DNA of 64,000 bases from Haemaphysalis longicornis (Eukaryota; Arthropoda; Arachnida; Ixodida; Ixodidae). Shown here piece after piece: positions 12,521 through 24,335 of the stretch (positions are counted from its first letter, which is position 1; each line of letters opens with the position of its first letter). Under the pieces are notes generated by a model. The model saw only the letters and a list, made by a program, of their open reading frames with translations, had not been told where the DNA came from and made no database searches. Position numbers and translations under genes: made by a program. The stretch lies in the NCBI GenBank assembly GCA_013339765.2, contig JABSTR010000942.1:124001-188000 (forward strand), given 5' to 3'.

Positions 12521-15500
12521 GTTTTTTAACATGTATAAGCAACGCCATCAAAGCTAGCAGTCTGGACCATAGTCCTTTCTACATATACAAACTTCGTGTA
12601 CGCGTTAACTGTTTTTATAGCGGAAGTATGCTTTCGCCACTGGCCGTAAATAACGGCTTCACATAAACAGGACAAAGGAAAAAAATCGACGCAAAAACTT
12701 TGCCAGGATTTTACCAAGGTATGCTCCGCATATAAAAAAAAGTCCACGAAGATTTTCTCGCCCTAATTCTCGATCCAAGTTACGTGACGCGCGCTTGCAA
12801 TATGTAACCCGGCCTATGCGTTAAAAAATAATTAAACGTCACATCAAACAAGTGCGCACCTGAAGAGGGGAAGGGGGGGAGAAGAATGCCACTCATTAGC
12901 GTACACAGCCCGCAAAAGATACAAGGAGCCGTCGCCCTGTCTTGGAATTTACGACAGCCGTAAAAGCGCACGACGCACGCGTGCACGCCGCGGAGATTGA
13001 CGACACGGAAAAGAAGAAAGCACACGCAAATGAGACTTTAATTAAGCAAGGCTAACGTAGTACCTGTAAAAACTATTCGTCGCGGAACTCTCGAATAAAA
13101 TACAACGCCGACGGTACAAACTATGTTACGACGGCGTTGCCTAATCGCAGGAGGGCTGTTGCGTTCGAAGTGAGTATGTCAAGTTAGCATTCGCGGAGTG
13201 TCGCATGCGCTAGGAAAAGTCACAGTACTGAAGAATGGGCGCGAATTTCGCGTCGCGAGACGATTTAGCGCCGTTTCATAAGGAGAGGCGTTGTGATACG
13301 TATATGGGGCGACGCCTCGCCGTCGAGACAAGCGTTTGATACCGATTAAACAAAGGCGAACGTGTTGTGAAGGAGAGAGGGGAAAACAATAAAAAACCGT
13401 TCTCACGCGCCTCGCTCGTATGAAGCTAACAAAAAAAAATCTGAAGAGCCGAAGCGAAGTTTTGACGGGACAAACACATGTTTCTATATACGACGCGGTT
13501 TGTGAAAATCAGAAGAAAAAAAGAAAAAACGCCGCTCTATACGAAGAAATGATTTTCCTACAGCTTCGCCGCGTACGTCCTCAACGCTTATTTATTATGC
13601 CAAAAATGTGGCGGAAAGCAGCTGCTCTCCTGCCGCGGCCATCGGTGAATTCGCTTTCACTAGCCCGATGCGGCCCGAGCTCAAGATTTCCTGGAACGAG
13701 CACGCTTCTCTGAAGCCTTTCCTCGGTTTCATCACGTTTATTCTCTCTCCCTCTCTCTCATTCTCCTCTCCCAGCCCCCGCCATGACACCCAGCTAACTA
13801 TTCAAACTATAGAGCCATGGAGGCAGCCACCTGCGATTGCAGTGGAGCCTACTCCCATTCGGCTCCGTAAATTAAATTTACGGCTCACACCAACGATGGC
13901 ACAGATGTGGGCATACAAAGCGTCATACGTTAATTAATGACGCCCACTATTTGTGATTTCAATGTGTAAAACATTTTTCCGTCGTGCACAACTCCAGAGG
14001 ACATCGAGAAAAAATTACTGGATAAAAACTTACTGTGTAAAAAAGCAAGGGGTAAAGTTATTGAGCACACGCTTCCTAACATGATTGAACTGTATATTAT
14101 GCGCTGGTTTTGTTTTATTTTACAGGGTGGTTAACCTTTGACCTTTAAACTCGGGACCAACAACGCAAATTAAAAGAAAATCCCCAACCCGTATACCTAC
14201 CACGCCTGAATAACAGAGTGGTTGTGATGTATCATGTCACTGCACTCAGACTGTCACAAAAAAATGTGAAAAAAAAAAAACGGGCAGGAATAAGGATACA
14301 CCACAATAAAAAACCGAAAATCGGGCGGTCTTTGGTAGCAATTCTCATCGAATTTCCTTGACATTTCGACAAATTATTGTTTCGTATGCTCTATTCCACT
14401 TATTTCGAGTTTGTTGTTCGTTACAACTTCATTATGGCCTTGAAGTAGTACGAATATTTTGTGGATCACTGTTAAACCATAATTTTTGCGCGTACCTTTG
14501 TTTTGTTTGGTGCTAGCTCTCATGTTGGATATGTTTTCACTGACAGTCTCGGCTAGCTTCACCAATGAGTCGACCGATAATTTCCTGTTTGAGCTGCGGT
14601 AGGCTTCGCTTCCAATAACTTACTCGGTTCACGGCGTCCATTCTTTGTAATTCTGCGTGTTGCGAGCTAATATAAATCTGAAAGTATCGGCAAGTGGAGC
14701 AGATGTCCGGCCAACAGTCTTATTCACATTAGGATTTTTTTACAAAAACGAACACCTACCGTAGCCTGATATCGCCCGTGTTGCGTAATAATAATTTGGA
14801 GGAAAGGTAGCCGCGTTAATGTTTACGTTTTTTTTATTTTTGTACCTGTCATAAGCGGCATTTTCGCTACGACCCCGTTCATACCATATTTCGTCCCCGG
14901 GCCAACCTCCGATCGAGGAAATTCCTATTCCTGCTCCGCACACCACTGCGGCACATTCCCTTCGAGGCCGGCCAAAGAACAAGTTCAAGGACTTGGCCTC
15001 CAAACAAGCGCGGAAGAGTGGCGCCTGCAAAGGCACGTACACACGCAGACACACGCAGACGCGGACCACCACCGCGTTTCCTCTTTGTTTGCCGCTAAAA
15101 GAGGAAGAACTGCAGGATGGCGATCGGGGGGCGAAGTCGTCTAGGGAACGGGGAAGGTGTCGTCGGCCGTCGCGTACAACACACGTACGCAAGTTTAGGG
15201 CATCATACCCGCGGCGGCAAGGACTTCCCACAGTGCACCGGGGTGCTTCTGCTTTTGCCGGGCAGATTGTCCGCGTCGATAAGGGTCGCGCTGGGGGTCG
15301 CGCACAGTCAATCGAGGCCAATCGACCGAGCACTCGCGGATGTTCACGCGCGTTCTGTACAACAGTAGCGGAGCAGTTTTGACGCGCCGCCGCTGATTGG
15401 CTGTACACGCATATGCCCCGCCAGTGATGCCCACAAACACACTGCGTGCAGGTCTATGCGTGTATTTATTGAACATTAAAGGAAAAGGAAAGGCCACCAG

Positions 15501-17150
15501 CAGGCGTAATTTGTCGCGCCTTGGGGTCGACACACGAACGCCTGCTTGTGTGGAGTGGTGGTGAAAGGAGGTAACAGGTTGGAGAACTAGAGAGGGAGGG
15601 ACCATAGCGAAGGAAGAGTTGAGGGAAGTTTGAGCAACATACGCTTGGCGCTGCCCACAAGGTTTGGGAGTCAAGTGCGCATACGAATATACGAATTCGC
15701 ACAGAGCAGAACGACTTTTTGTTGGTTTTCACAGTCAACGGCCAAATCCCACGTAACCTGCAGTCCGGGGTATAGAAACGCTACGGCAAACCGGAAAACC
15801 GGTCCCGTGGTCGGTGTATACGCACAAAGAAGACCATCCGCAGGCCCCGCGCACATCCGAGTACAAGTCACGCCGGTCAACTGTCACCCGTCGCACGTCG
15901 GATGCAGTATTTTTACCGCACAATTCATTATTTCGCAGCGTTCTCTCTACCAGTCAAGGAAGTTTCTCGCTTGTAAGTCCGACCCCATAACCTCACCCGA
16001 AAAGCAGCTCTCCAGCTAGCGTTGCGGTAGTTTCGTTTGCCCGTGCGTGCGAAACGAATCGCTAACAGCGATCCCAATCCCGCTAAACACCAACATCTCA
16101 TAGATCGGAGGTGTGAACCTACATTTATGGGGCTATAGTAAGGCGCTCACTCCAGGTTCACAAGGTGCTGCGATGAAATAAGCGCTTCCTTCCATATACT
16201 TAGCGTCCCCATTCACCTGTTTTTTTTTATTTTGTTTATCACAGAATGTGATGCATATGCATGGGTTAAACCATTGATTTTAGACCGGAATCGGGCTCGA
16301 TTACGTGTCCTTTTTTCAACAACACCCATTATAAAGCACACCCAAAGAATGCGACTATTGGAAGCCCTGGTGCAACGCGTAAAAGCACCCTATCATCGAA
16401 GGGAGGGTGCGATTTTCTCGCAAGCATAGGAGGAACAATAACGAATGAGTGTAGCCGCCAAAGAACGGCACAATTCCGTGAAAATATGCGGCCGCCAAAA
16501 ATAGCGCTCCTCCTTCCCTTGTTGGAGTGGCCGTACCAAACCGCAAGTTCCGCTTCGCGCGAGAACGGCGCGTCCGCTTATTCCCGTGAAGGCCCTCGTC
16601 GACCGAGCAAGGTTGCGAGCGTGCAACGCGAATGCTTTTATTTCGTCCTTCGCTGCAGGTATACTGTACGCGGAGGAAGCGACGCAACCGCGGCCACCAC
16701 GACCCGCTCTGAAGGTCGTGCGTTCGAATCCCGACAGCGGCAGCCAACCAGGACGGGATCAAGGAACGGGGAACAAGGGGGGCGAGGAGTCATCCCTCTC
16801 TCTCTCGCCCTCTCTCGACGCCAACGGCGACGCTTTCCTGTCAGCGTGGAGGAGATCGCGAGCGCAGATCGGCTATAATAAGACTCCATCCGAGGGGTCG
16901 TGGTGTCGACTCTTGTCGCTATTCCCGCGAAAAGGCGCCACTCGCCGCATTCAACGCTCGTCTCCCTCCCGTCCCCTGCTCATTCCGTCACTTGACGACG
17001 CCAGGATAACAAATTCGAAAGGCCACGCGCATACACAGCACCTGCGCCACGACAGGGCACGTTGAGGTGTTGAACGCGGAACACCGCGCGAAGCCCCTTC
17101 CGCCTTCACTTGTCTCAAGGAGGCGGACATAGGTTGAGTCTACGGTGCAG
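12521..17150. other. No gene recognised
   Basis: Mixed composition. Overlapping frames around 14740-15680 and 16355-16880 lie on both strands in CpG-rich DNA and show no motif. The only repeat-like item is the box B fragment at 16690. Confidence 0.4.
16690..16745 (+). repeat. tRNA-like box B fragment
   Basis: GGTCGTGCGTTCGAATCCCG has a good box B and a short stem to the preceding CACGACC. No box A found upstream at the right distance. Confidence 0.3.
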
Positions 17151-17538
17151 CATCACTCTTAAAAAAAAGGTCGGAGCATTCACTAATGGAATACTAACAA
17201 GTTACTTGTCCCAGTATACACTAGGTACTTGTTAACTGGAGGTAGTAAATGTAGCACTTGTCTGAATTACTAACCGAAGCAGGCAGTAAGCACCACTACC
17301 CCCACTAGTAAAGTCCCAGCGATAGCACTTTTGTGAGCTACATGCGTTCACTAACTGGCCATGCACAACCTAGTTATAAGCACGACCTTAATCTAGTGCT
17401 ACCACTTCCTACACTCAGTTAATTTACTAACCATGCAGTTGTTAGTGCCAGAGCCTACGTACAAAACCGCGGGGTAGTAAGGAGTTAGTAAATACGGCCG
17501 TTACTACCTTTTTACGACCTTTTTTATTAAGAGTGATG
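17151..17538. mobile_element. 388-bp MITE with CATCACTCTTAA terminal inverted repeats
   Basis: The left end CATCACTCTTAAAAAAAAGG and the right end, read in reverse complement (CATCACTCTTAATAAAAAAG), match over about 24 bases. The interior is rich in short TACTAAC/AGTTAGTAA-type motifs in both orientations. No coding capacity. Target-site duplication not resolved. Confidence 0.75.
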
Positions 17539-18367
17539 ATCTCGGGTAGCCGGGGTCCTTCGGCGCGCATTACGGAAACAGGCACGTGCGCTACTTCGCC
17601 TCGAACGGAGACAGGGCGGCGACACCCGGCGCAGTCACTTTCTCTCGTATAATCGGGGCTGTAGTTGTTGCACCACTGCACGCAACTAGCACTACGCACG
17701 CACCGGGACCAAAACAAAAGCTTCGTATCTTCGCCGTGCACGAGCCAGCTTCCGGGTCGCGGGGATATACGGCCGCGCTCGATATAACAGCGCCGCAGTC
17801 CGTTCCCACAGCAGCAGCGCGCGACACGCGTGTTCTCGGACGTGTTCGGACACGTGGCGCTTCCTCCCCGCTGCTTTGACACTTCCGGGGTTTGGCCGAA
17901 GCGTACGACGCGGGACCACTTCTCGCTCTGTAGTAGTGGCGGAATAATTTACTGACTGGGACGGCGCGAGGCCTGGTTGAGAGAGGAAAGGTCGGGAGGG
18001 GTTGAGCGCGCCTCACTGTGGAAGCTTGGAGCTAAATCTGGAACTACCGGTCACCGCCACCTCCAAATCACGATTTGCAATGCAGTTTGTTTTCCAGCTC
18101 TCTTTTTGGCAGCCGTATGCGGTGTCCGTATACGACACAACCTTCATGTACACCGGCCCACTCTGCTCTTCGCGGTAACCACACAGCGCACGTCCTGACC
18201 CGAGAATTCGCCCACTGCGCACCGCAAGAAGAGTCGGAGCGGACCTGGAAACAACTCCTCACATGCGCCGACATTACTCAACGTTACCGACAAGCGAGAC
18301 AACTGACAGTCCCCGATCGGGCCACGAAAGGACAGGAAGTCAACCTGAGATGACTACAGACCAACAC
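17539..18367. other. No gene recognised
   Basis: CpG-rich stretch between the 388-bp MITE and LINE copy 2; frames open on both strands, none with a recognisable motif. Confidence 0.4.
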
Positions 18368-18685
18368 ATATACCCACACCCAACACGACTGCACGCCATC
18401 CATCCTACCCTTTATGATCCCCTGTGTATTCACTGCCAAGCTTCAGGCACACTGTGTACCACATTGTCTGGGAACGCCAACTAAACCCAGATCTGCCCCC
18501 AACCCGAACCCCTCACGCGAGCAGTGGGAGAGCACGCTGGCCAGCTCCTGTCCTGAAACGCAGCTTTTGCTAGCGCCAACGGCGAAGATAGCCGGCCATA
18601 TACCCGCGGGCTCTTGGGCTGAAGACCCCGACCACAAGTGTGCTCACTTCAACTGTGGTTGAAGTTTCTCTCTCTCTTTCTCCCG
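18368..18685 (+). mobile_element. LINE 3' end, copy 2 (degenerate)
   Basis: The frame contains LHAIHPTLYDPLCIHCQ then, after a frameshift, a region matching the PTREQWE segment of the 8.7 kb copy. It ends in GAAGTTTCTCTCTCTC as that copy does. At least one frameshift and one stop interrupt it. Same family as 8672-8990, more decayed. Confidence 0.6.
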
Positions 18686-19363
18686 GGCCGGTGTTTGACG
18701 GGGATAGGAGGAGGAGGAGGAATAGACTATTATTGAGCCTAAAAGGGTGTGTTCAGCTTCCTATGCCCAGAAGGCCGCCAGTCCGAGCTGCGTCCAGAGC
18801 TCGTTGCACGACGGCTTGCTGTCGGTCGCTCTGGTGCTCAGCTGGTGTGGATAGTGTTTAGATCCCCGCAACCCCAACCGAGGTGATGCATGTCAGGAGG
18901 CACTTCACTCACGGTGAGCGAACAAGGCGCGATGGGGCGATACCGTGAGCTTCCATGGAGTGCGGGAGAGGCGATAGTGGAACACAGCGCCGGGAGACGG
19001 ACGAGCCGGCATCGCGAACAAGGGGAGCGACGACAGACGCTGTTCCCGCTCACGATTTCGAAGTCTATGCGCCAAGTAACAGCGATCCACGAGTCAAAGC
19101 AACCACCACTTCGACCGAGCCGCCATGTCTTCTTTCAACTCTACACCGGCGCCAGTCTGCGGGTTATAACTGGTGCCATTTCCAATGCTTAATGACCAAC
19201 GAGTCCCACGGGAGGGTTGTACTGGCGCGTCATTAATTTCCGTAGCTTAATTAACGAAACGACCCCCACGGCAACTCTTTCGGGTGTACGAAATGGCGGT
19301 CACTGGACTGGCGCGCTTTCTAATTACAAGTACACCAAGGTCGGAAAGCTTCTTGTATGTATG

Positions 19364-19390
<27 letters not shown>

Positions 19391-19395
<5 letters not shown>

Positions 19396-19661
19396 AAGTA
19401 AGGGTTGGCAGTCAAGAAAACCTCGGAAAGCAAAGGGGAGGCTGTGGTGGGTCATAGAAAGAGATGAAGAATTTTTTTAGTCGAAAAGAAAGTGGTGAAT
19501 AACTGGCGGGCACCCGGGCATCCCACCCGGCGGGCATTTTTTCACCACTTTCTTTTCGACTCAAAAAATTATTCAAAAAAATTCTTCATCTCTTTCTATG
19601 ACCCACCACAGCCTCCCCTTTGCTTTCCGAGGTTTTCTGACTGCCAACCCTTACTTTGTGT
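19391..19661. repeat. Foldback hairpin with ~110-bp arms
   Basis: Left arm 19391-19499 and right arm 19541-19661 are near-perfect reverse complements; the left lacks about 12 bases present in the right near the loop. The 41-base loop holds a CCCGGGC/CCCGGCGGGC G+C core. TA microsatellites lie on both sides. A single-arm relative is at 30979-31067. Confidence 0.85.
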
Positions 19662-19698
19662 TATTTCACAGAGCCCCCTTTCCCATTTTCTGATTCGC

Positions 19699-19710
19699 TA
19701 TATATATATA

Positions 19711-19768
<58 letters not shown>
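19699..19768. repeat. (TA)n microsatellite
   Basis: About 70 bases of TA between the foldback hairpin and the 178-bp Tigger-like MITE; a shorter array at 19361-19388 lies on the other side of the hairpin. Confidence 0.9.
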
Positions 19769-19770
<2 letters not shown>

Positions 19771-19773
<3 letters not shown>

Positions 19774-19948
19774 TAGAATTTCGTTAAACCGTACCCGCAT
19801 AAGCCGTAGTTTGTTTCTATCTATACGTAGTTAAGCCGAACCCCCACTCGGTTTCCCTTTAGTGTAATCCATTCGGATAAATCGTAGTGCCGGTTAGTAC
19901 GAACTTTCTTCGCGTCCCCGTCAGGTACGGTTTACCGAGGTTTCACTG
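19771..19948. mobile_element. 178-bp Tigger/pogo-like MITE
   Basis: The ends are CAGTAGAATTTCG...TAAACCGTACC on the left and, in reverse complement on the right, CAGTGAAACCTCGG then TAAACCGTACC. A TA follows the right end; the left sits at the edge of a TA repeat. CAG-starting termini with TA targets are typical of the pogo/Tigger group. Confidence 0.7.
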
Positions 19949-20485
19949 TACATATAACGTCGTACAATCGTACAAGCCAAACTCCGGCGTGATGCTTTGC
20001 AGCAACTTAGTACAACGGCTCAGAATTGGGGATGAGACGGCTTTTCATCTTATCTGAGTAGTAATAATACAATGCATGTCAAACTAACAGCGAAAGGCCC
20101 TGCGTTCGCGAAGACGCGTAGCAGTCACCATCGTTACAACGTCCTCCCTAACCGGATGAACGGAATGTGAAGATGGATGCCGCGGTGATCACTTGGATTG
20201 CGCCAAGCTGTGACGCCAAGAGTGCAAAGAGCTAAGCGGTATCCAGGAGCTGAAGTAGCTCGGGACTTGAGCTGAGGGCTGTTTTGGGTCCTTGGTCGAG
20301 TCGAAGCCAGGCTACACGTGCAATCAAAGCTCTATTTCAGATTCTTCGCGGAGCACACAACTGGACAGAGTTTTGTGATGGAAAATTTTGGGCGCATAAA
20401 ATGACAACTTTTGAGTTTTATAGTTTTTGTTTTATTTTTTGTTTTTCTTCTATCATCTATCGTAGCAAGCCAGCGCGACGGCTCG

Positions 20486-20530
20486 GCTAACCTCACTGGT
20501 GTCCCTTAAAGTTATTCTCTCTCTCTTTAT
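20486..20530 (+). mobile_element. Possible LINE 3' tail
   Basis: CCCTTAAAGTTATTCTCTC is like the AAAGTTT-(TCTC)n ends of the LINE copies at 8.9 and 18.7 kb. No coding sequence is left upstream. Confidence 0.25.
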
Positions 20531-21635
20531 GAAGAACAAGACCTAGGCGTTTTGTACAACCTTCGAGCTTTGCAGGAAGAGAACGCTCTCAAGGTGGCCG
20601 CAGTCGAGTACGGTGCATAAATAGCGAAATTCATAATAAGCCGCCCAAGTTTCGTGCAAGTGGCAAGTACAGTCTAATTTAAAGGCCAACTGCACTCAAA
20701 ATCTCAACCTCTTGAAAACGTTATTTCCATATAGTCTGAATAAAAGGCATGCGAAATGCAAAATATGCTATCTGAAACACTCGTCTCCCTGGCGCAAGCG
20801 ACCTTCAAAAATCAAAGATTTTGAAACCGAAATTGAGAAGAGCGCTGCCATTACGGCCAGGCTGAAGTGACGCTCCAGCCGGCCCGGAGGAACCTGCGCG
20901 CAACGCTTCGCCTTCGCAACAGCCCTAGTAGGAGAAGCACGCCCAGCCAATGGTGTTGGCCCAGCGGAGCTCGACCGGTTCTCCTGGCCGTAGGGGAAAA
21001 TGGCCGCGTATCTGCTCCTTTCGTTGCAAATGTCGACAAAAGACGACAGTCGACTGGCGCCCCTGGCAAGTAAATGCCTCCCTTCTTCTCTTTCCCGCTC
21101 CCCCCTCATGTTATTCCTCTCCCGTCTCGTTCCCTACAAGATAACGCGCTAGAAGTTTGCTCAAGTCAATTTAAATTTACCGCGTTCCCTGCTCCAAGTC
21201 GGGTGCCTCGATGCGAGCGCTGCCGTACGGCGAAGACGCGCGTGAACCGAGGCGTCCTACTCCACGAGCGTTCCAAGCGGAACGTGAAACCTATCCAGTG
21301 GAACCTTCCCCCTGTTGCCGTTTGATTTTTTTAAACGCCGCCTTTAAACGCGCAGGCAACAGCACGCAACGGTTTTCTGCAGTTGATGTAGTATTTCATT
21401 TGCTGTAGCAAAATTAAACCAGGCATCCGCTAATTTTTACTAAACGAACACTGCAAATATCACTCACGTATTGATTTTCTGTCTAATAATTGCGCAGTGT
21501 CGTGTTCTTGTTCAACAATGTTGACGAGTATGAACATTAACACCGGACGTAGACGTTAAGATTTGGCTGTGAGTATATAAAAGTATTGCGCAGTCTTCGT
21601 TTCACTTTGGCCCAGTGGCTGAATCGAGCCACAAG

Positions 21636-21706
21636 CAGACAGACAGACATACAAACAGATCCAAATTTCCGCGTTTAAGGATCCCAAGAAAGACTATCGT
21701 CTTTAA
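21636..21706 (+). repeat. CAGA-start repeat family Z, copy 1
   Basis: (CAGA)n followed by GTTTAAGGATCCCAAGAAAG and a small palindrome AAAGACTATCGTCTTT. Same order as 35671-35758. Confidence 0.55.
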
Positions 21707-21837
21707 AAGCGCAAGCCGGCCGCAGTGTCACTTCCTCTTCATGGCTATGTCAGCGTCGACTGCGACCGAGCTATTTTAAACTCTTGTAATTAATTTACCA
21801 CGCACTTTACAGTGCTACCAGTCATGTCCTGCAGTGT

Positions 21838-22335
21838 TTGGTGGTGCATACTGTACAATTGTCCCCGAAGAAGAAATTGTATGACAGCTGCATCTTACCG
21901 GCACTCACCTACGGGGCAGAAACTTGGAGGCTCACTAAGAGGGTTAAACTTAAATTTAGGACGACTCAGCGAGCAATGGAACGGAAGATGATAGGTGTAA
22001 CATTAAGGGACAAGAAGAGAGCGGGGTGGGTGAGGGAACAAATGCGGGTTAAGGGCATATTAGTAGAAATTAAGAAGAAGAAATGAACGTAGGCAGGGCA
22101 TGTAATGCGAAGGCAAGATAACGTTGGTCATTAAGGGTAACAGAGGGGATCCCTAGAGAAGGCACGCTTATACCAGGGGGCGGCAGAAAGTTAGATGGGC
22201 AGATGAGATCAAGAAGTTTGCGGGGATAAATTGGTCGCAGTTAGCACAGGACCGGGGTAATTGGAAATTAATGGGAGAGGCCTTTGCCATGCAGTGGTCG
22301 TATATGTGGTGGTGATGATGATGATGATGACAGTA
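21838..22335 (+). mobile_element. RTE-clade LINE 3' end
   Basis: The frame contains ILPALTYGAETWRLTKR and TTQRAMERKM, the hallmark C-terminus of RTE-type endonuclease/reverse transcriptases. It continues in shifted frames through AGHVMRRQDN and IPREGTLIPGGGRK-like segments. It ends in a (TGATGA)n tail at 22312-22330, typical of RTE insertions. Upstream catalytic domains are missing. It lies inside the TTAA-flanked element 20679-22384. Confidence 0.75.
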
Positions 22336-22384
22336 CAATCTGCAAACTTGGCCGAGGTAAAATTAGAGCGCAGTTGGCCTTTAA

Positions 22385-23999
22385 TGCGACCGTTCGGGGA
22401 CAACGCGTACACATAAGGAGATTTCGGACAGTATACAGTACAGGGCTCTAGCTATTGACCCCTCTCGAGTATCGCTCAGCCTCGAAGCGTCCCTTCAAGC
22501 GTCAAACAGTGGTTCACCGCGTCACCGTTTATAGCATCCGTTAACTTTTCGCTGTCAAAAGCTCATCGTTCCAGACGATTAATTAAACGCGTCACGCTTC
22601 GACGCCAATGAAAATTCAAATTCGCGCACACGCGCGCGCGCTAATCAATGTCAGGAACTAAACCGGCCGTTTAAAGTTCACGACCAGACTGTTCGCAAAC
22701 CATTTAGGGGCGGGCCATTCCAGCGCGGCATTTCAATCGCCCAACAGAGGACAGAAGGCAGAGCGAAAGAGCGCACCCGCCCTCCTCTCACCGCGGCGCG
22801 TGTAAAACGAAGCGTTCTATTTTTGAAGCCTCGCCGCCGCGGCGGTCGGCCCACGTTACGTGGGAGACGGCACCCACCCAGTTGTAGTACGAAGCATAAT
22901 ATAAACGCGCCGGCATTCGCGTGGGGAGCGCGAAGAATTTCCGCGGCACTCGCCTTTCGCGCCGCGAGCGAGCGAACGTATACTTCCCTTTTCACTTTCG
23001 AAAGTGGGCCGGACCCACCGACGAGCCATCGGCGCCTACAACGCCGTGCGCTATGCGCCGTACGCAAAGTCGACCGGTGCCCTCATCCATATGCATGCAA
23101 CGATGGAGCGAAGGACGCGCACCTTTCCTCCATGACGCGCACCTTTCAGTGCAACCGGAGCGTCGTCTCGCGAGGAACGAGAAGCCGCGAGAGCAGTACT
23201 TATTTATTTATTATTTATTTGTACCGGGGAGATGAAGCGGAAACGAGGGTAGGATAAACTCTTCGAAGCGTTTCGGAAGCCCTCGCCGCCGAGAGACGCC
23301 GACATTAGGAATATTAGTACAGGGCGCAATCAACGCCAAACTTCCGACCCGTTCGTCGAGGTAACTTATCGCTCGTGCTCTGAATTTATGCAAATGCAAT
23401 TCGTTCGCTTCGGCGATCCTCACGCGCAATATTTCCACTCTAGCCCCGCAAAAACAAATGGGAACGCGCGTTTGAAGGGGGGTTCTGCTTCTGCCCTCGC
23501 CGATGGAAACTGTGTGTTACGAGGCGGTCTGTTTGTTTACACAAAATGGCGTCCGCGCGTGGTTTATGAAAACACGGGCGCGCCGAGCAAAAAACAACAG
23601 CAGACGCGCGCGGGGTTCTGGCACTGCAGCTGTTGGTGTCAGTTTCCAATCGGGCTTGTCAAGCTTCTCGCAGAAGAAGGAGAAAGAAGAGAGTGCAATA
23701 AAAGGCGGCAACGCGGGTCGCCGATTCGCGAGCGACGGCAACTGCTTGTGCACGGCCGCAGAAAAACAAACGGGAAAGAAGTTCCGCGTACCTTCCTTGT
23801 CTTCATTTTGTGCTAAGGCGTTCCAGGCTAAGGCGTTTCAGGCGTCCCGGTGCGCATCTGGGTGCGGCGCTAATTAAACCACCTCAACCAACATATAATT
23901 TCAACCTCAACCGCAACTCGCAGAGAAAACGTTAGCTCTTCCTGTCTGAGCAGGCCAGTTATCGGAATGCCTGAAAAGTGCTTCAAACGAGGAACTCTT
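22385..23999. other. CpG-rich interval, no gene recognised
   Basis: From about 22610 to 23870 CpG density is high and frames are open on both strands. This could be a regulatory CpG-rich block, but I find no splice-consistent exon. Confidence 0.35.
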
Positions 24000-24335
24000 A
24001 AAGCTTGCCGACTGGCGCCGAAAGTTGCCGCTGTGCCTTATCATCGTAGCCGGATGTTTCTCCGCGCGGCGCAAGTAGGGCGTTACTGGGAATATTTTTT
24101 TTTATTTTTGGACTTTTGGATTTTTTGGACCGTGATTTTTTGGACTTAATATGCTTATAAACGACTCCAGTGACGACAAACTGCGTGAGACAAGGCAGAC
24201 GATATCACGCATTCATCGCAAACCCCTTTCAAAACGCGCGCGCACTGACGTCACGGGTCCGGCTCTTTGGCGGAGTGATGCACTATATGAGGTGGTGCCG
24301 TTCTTGAGTTGTAACCGAGTATAGCTCAATCGTGC
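24000..24335 (+). repeat. Dispersed repeat family Y, copy 1
   Basis: Shares GAAAGTTGCCGCTGTGCC, CTCCGCGCGGCGCAAGT, GATTTTTTGGACT and GGCAGACGATATCACGCAT with 48355-48660, same orientation. Type unknown. Confidence 0.7.

Larger units (their letters stand above)
18686..20678. other. No gene outside the listed elements
   Basis: Unique sequence at 18686-19360 and 19949-20678 shows no coding motif. Confidence 0.4.
20679..22384. mobile_element. TTAA-flanked element carrying a nested RTE fragment
   Basis: TTAA at 20679-20682 and 22381-22384 flank the inverted ends AGGCCAACTGCACTC (left) and AGGCCAACTGCGCTC (right, reverse complement). The span of 1.7 kb includes the RTE 3' end at 21838-22335, only 30-odd bases from the right terminus. 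The other interior sequence (20683-21837) has no recognised transposase. Confidence 0.6.

Noticed and set aside
14740..15408. 222-codon minus-strand open frame
   Set aside because: Plus-strand frames overlap it fully, composition is CpG-driven and no domain is visible.
19391..19661. Foldback as a missed-adapter sequencing artefact
   Set aside because: The loop does not resemble an adapter, the arms differ by a 12-base gap, outer flanks are not palindromic, and a second copy exists at 30979-31067.
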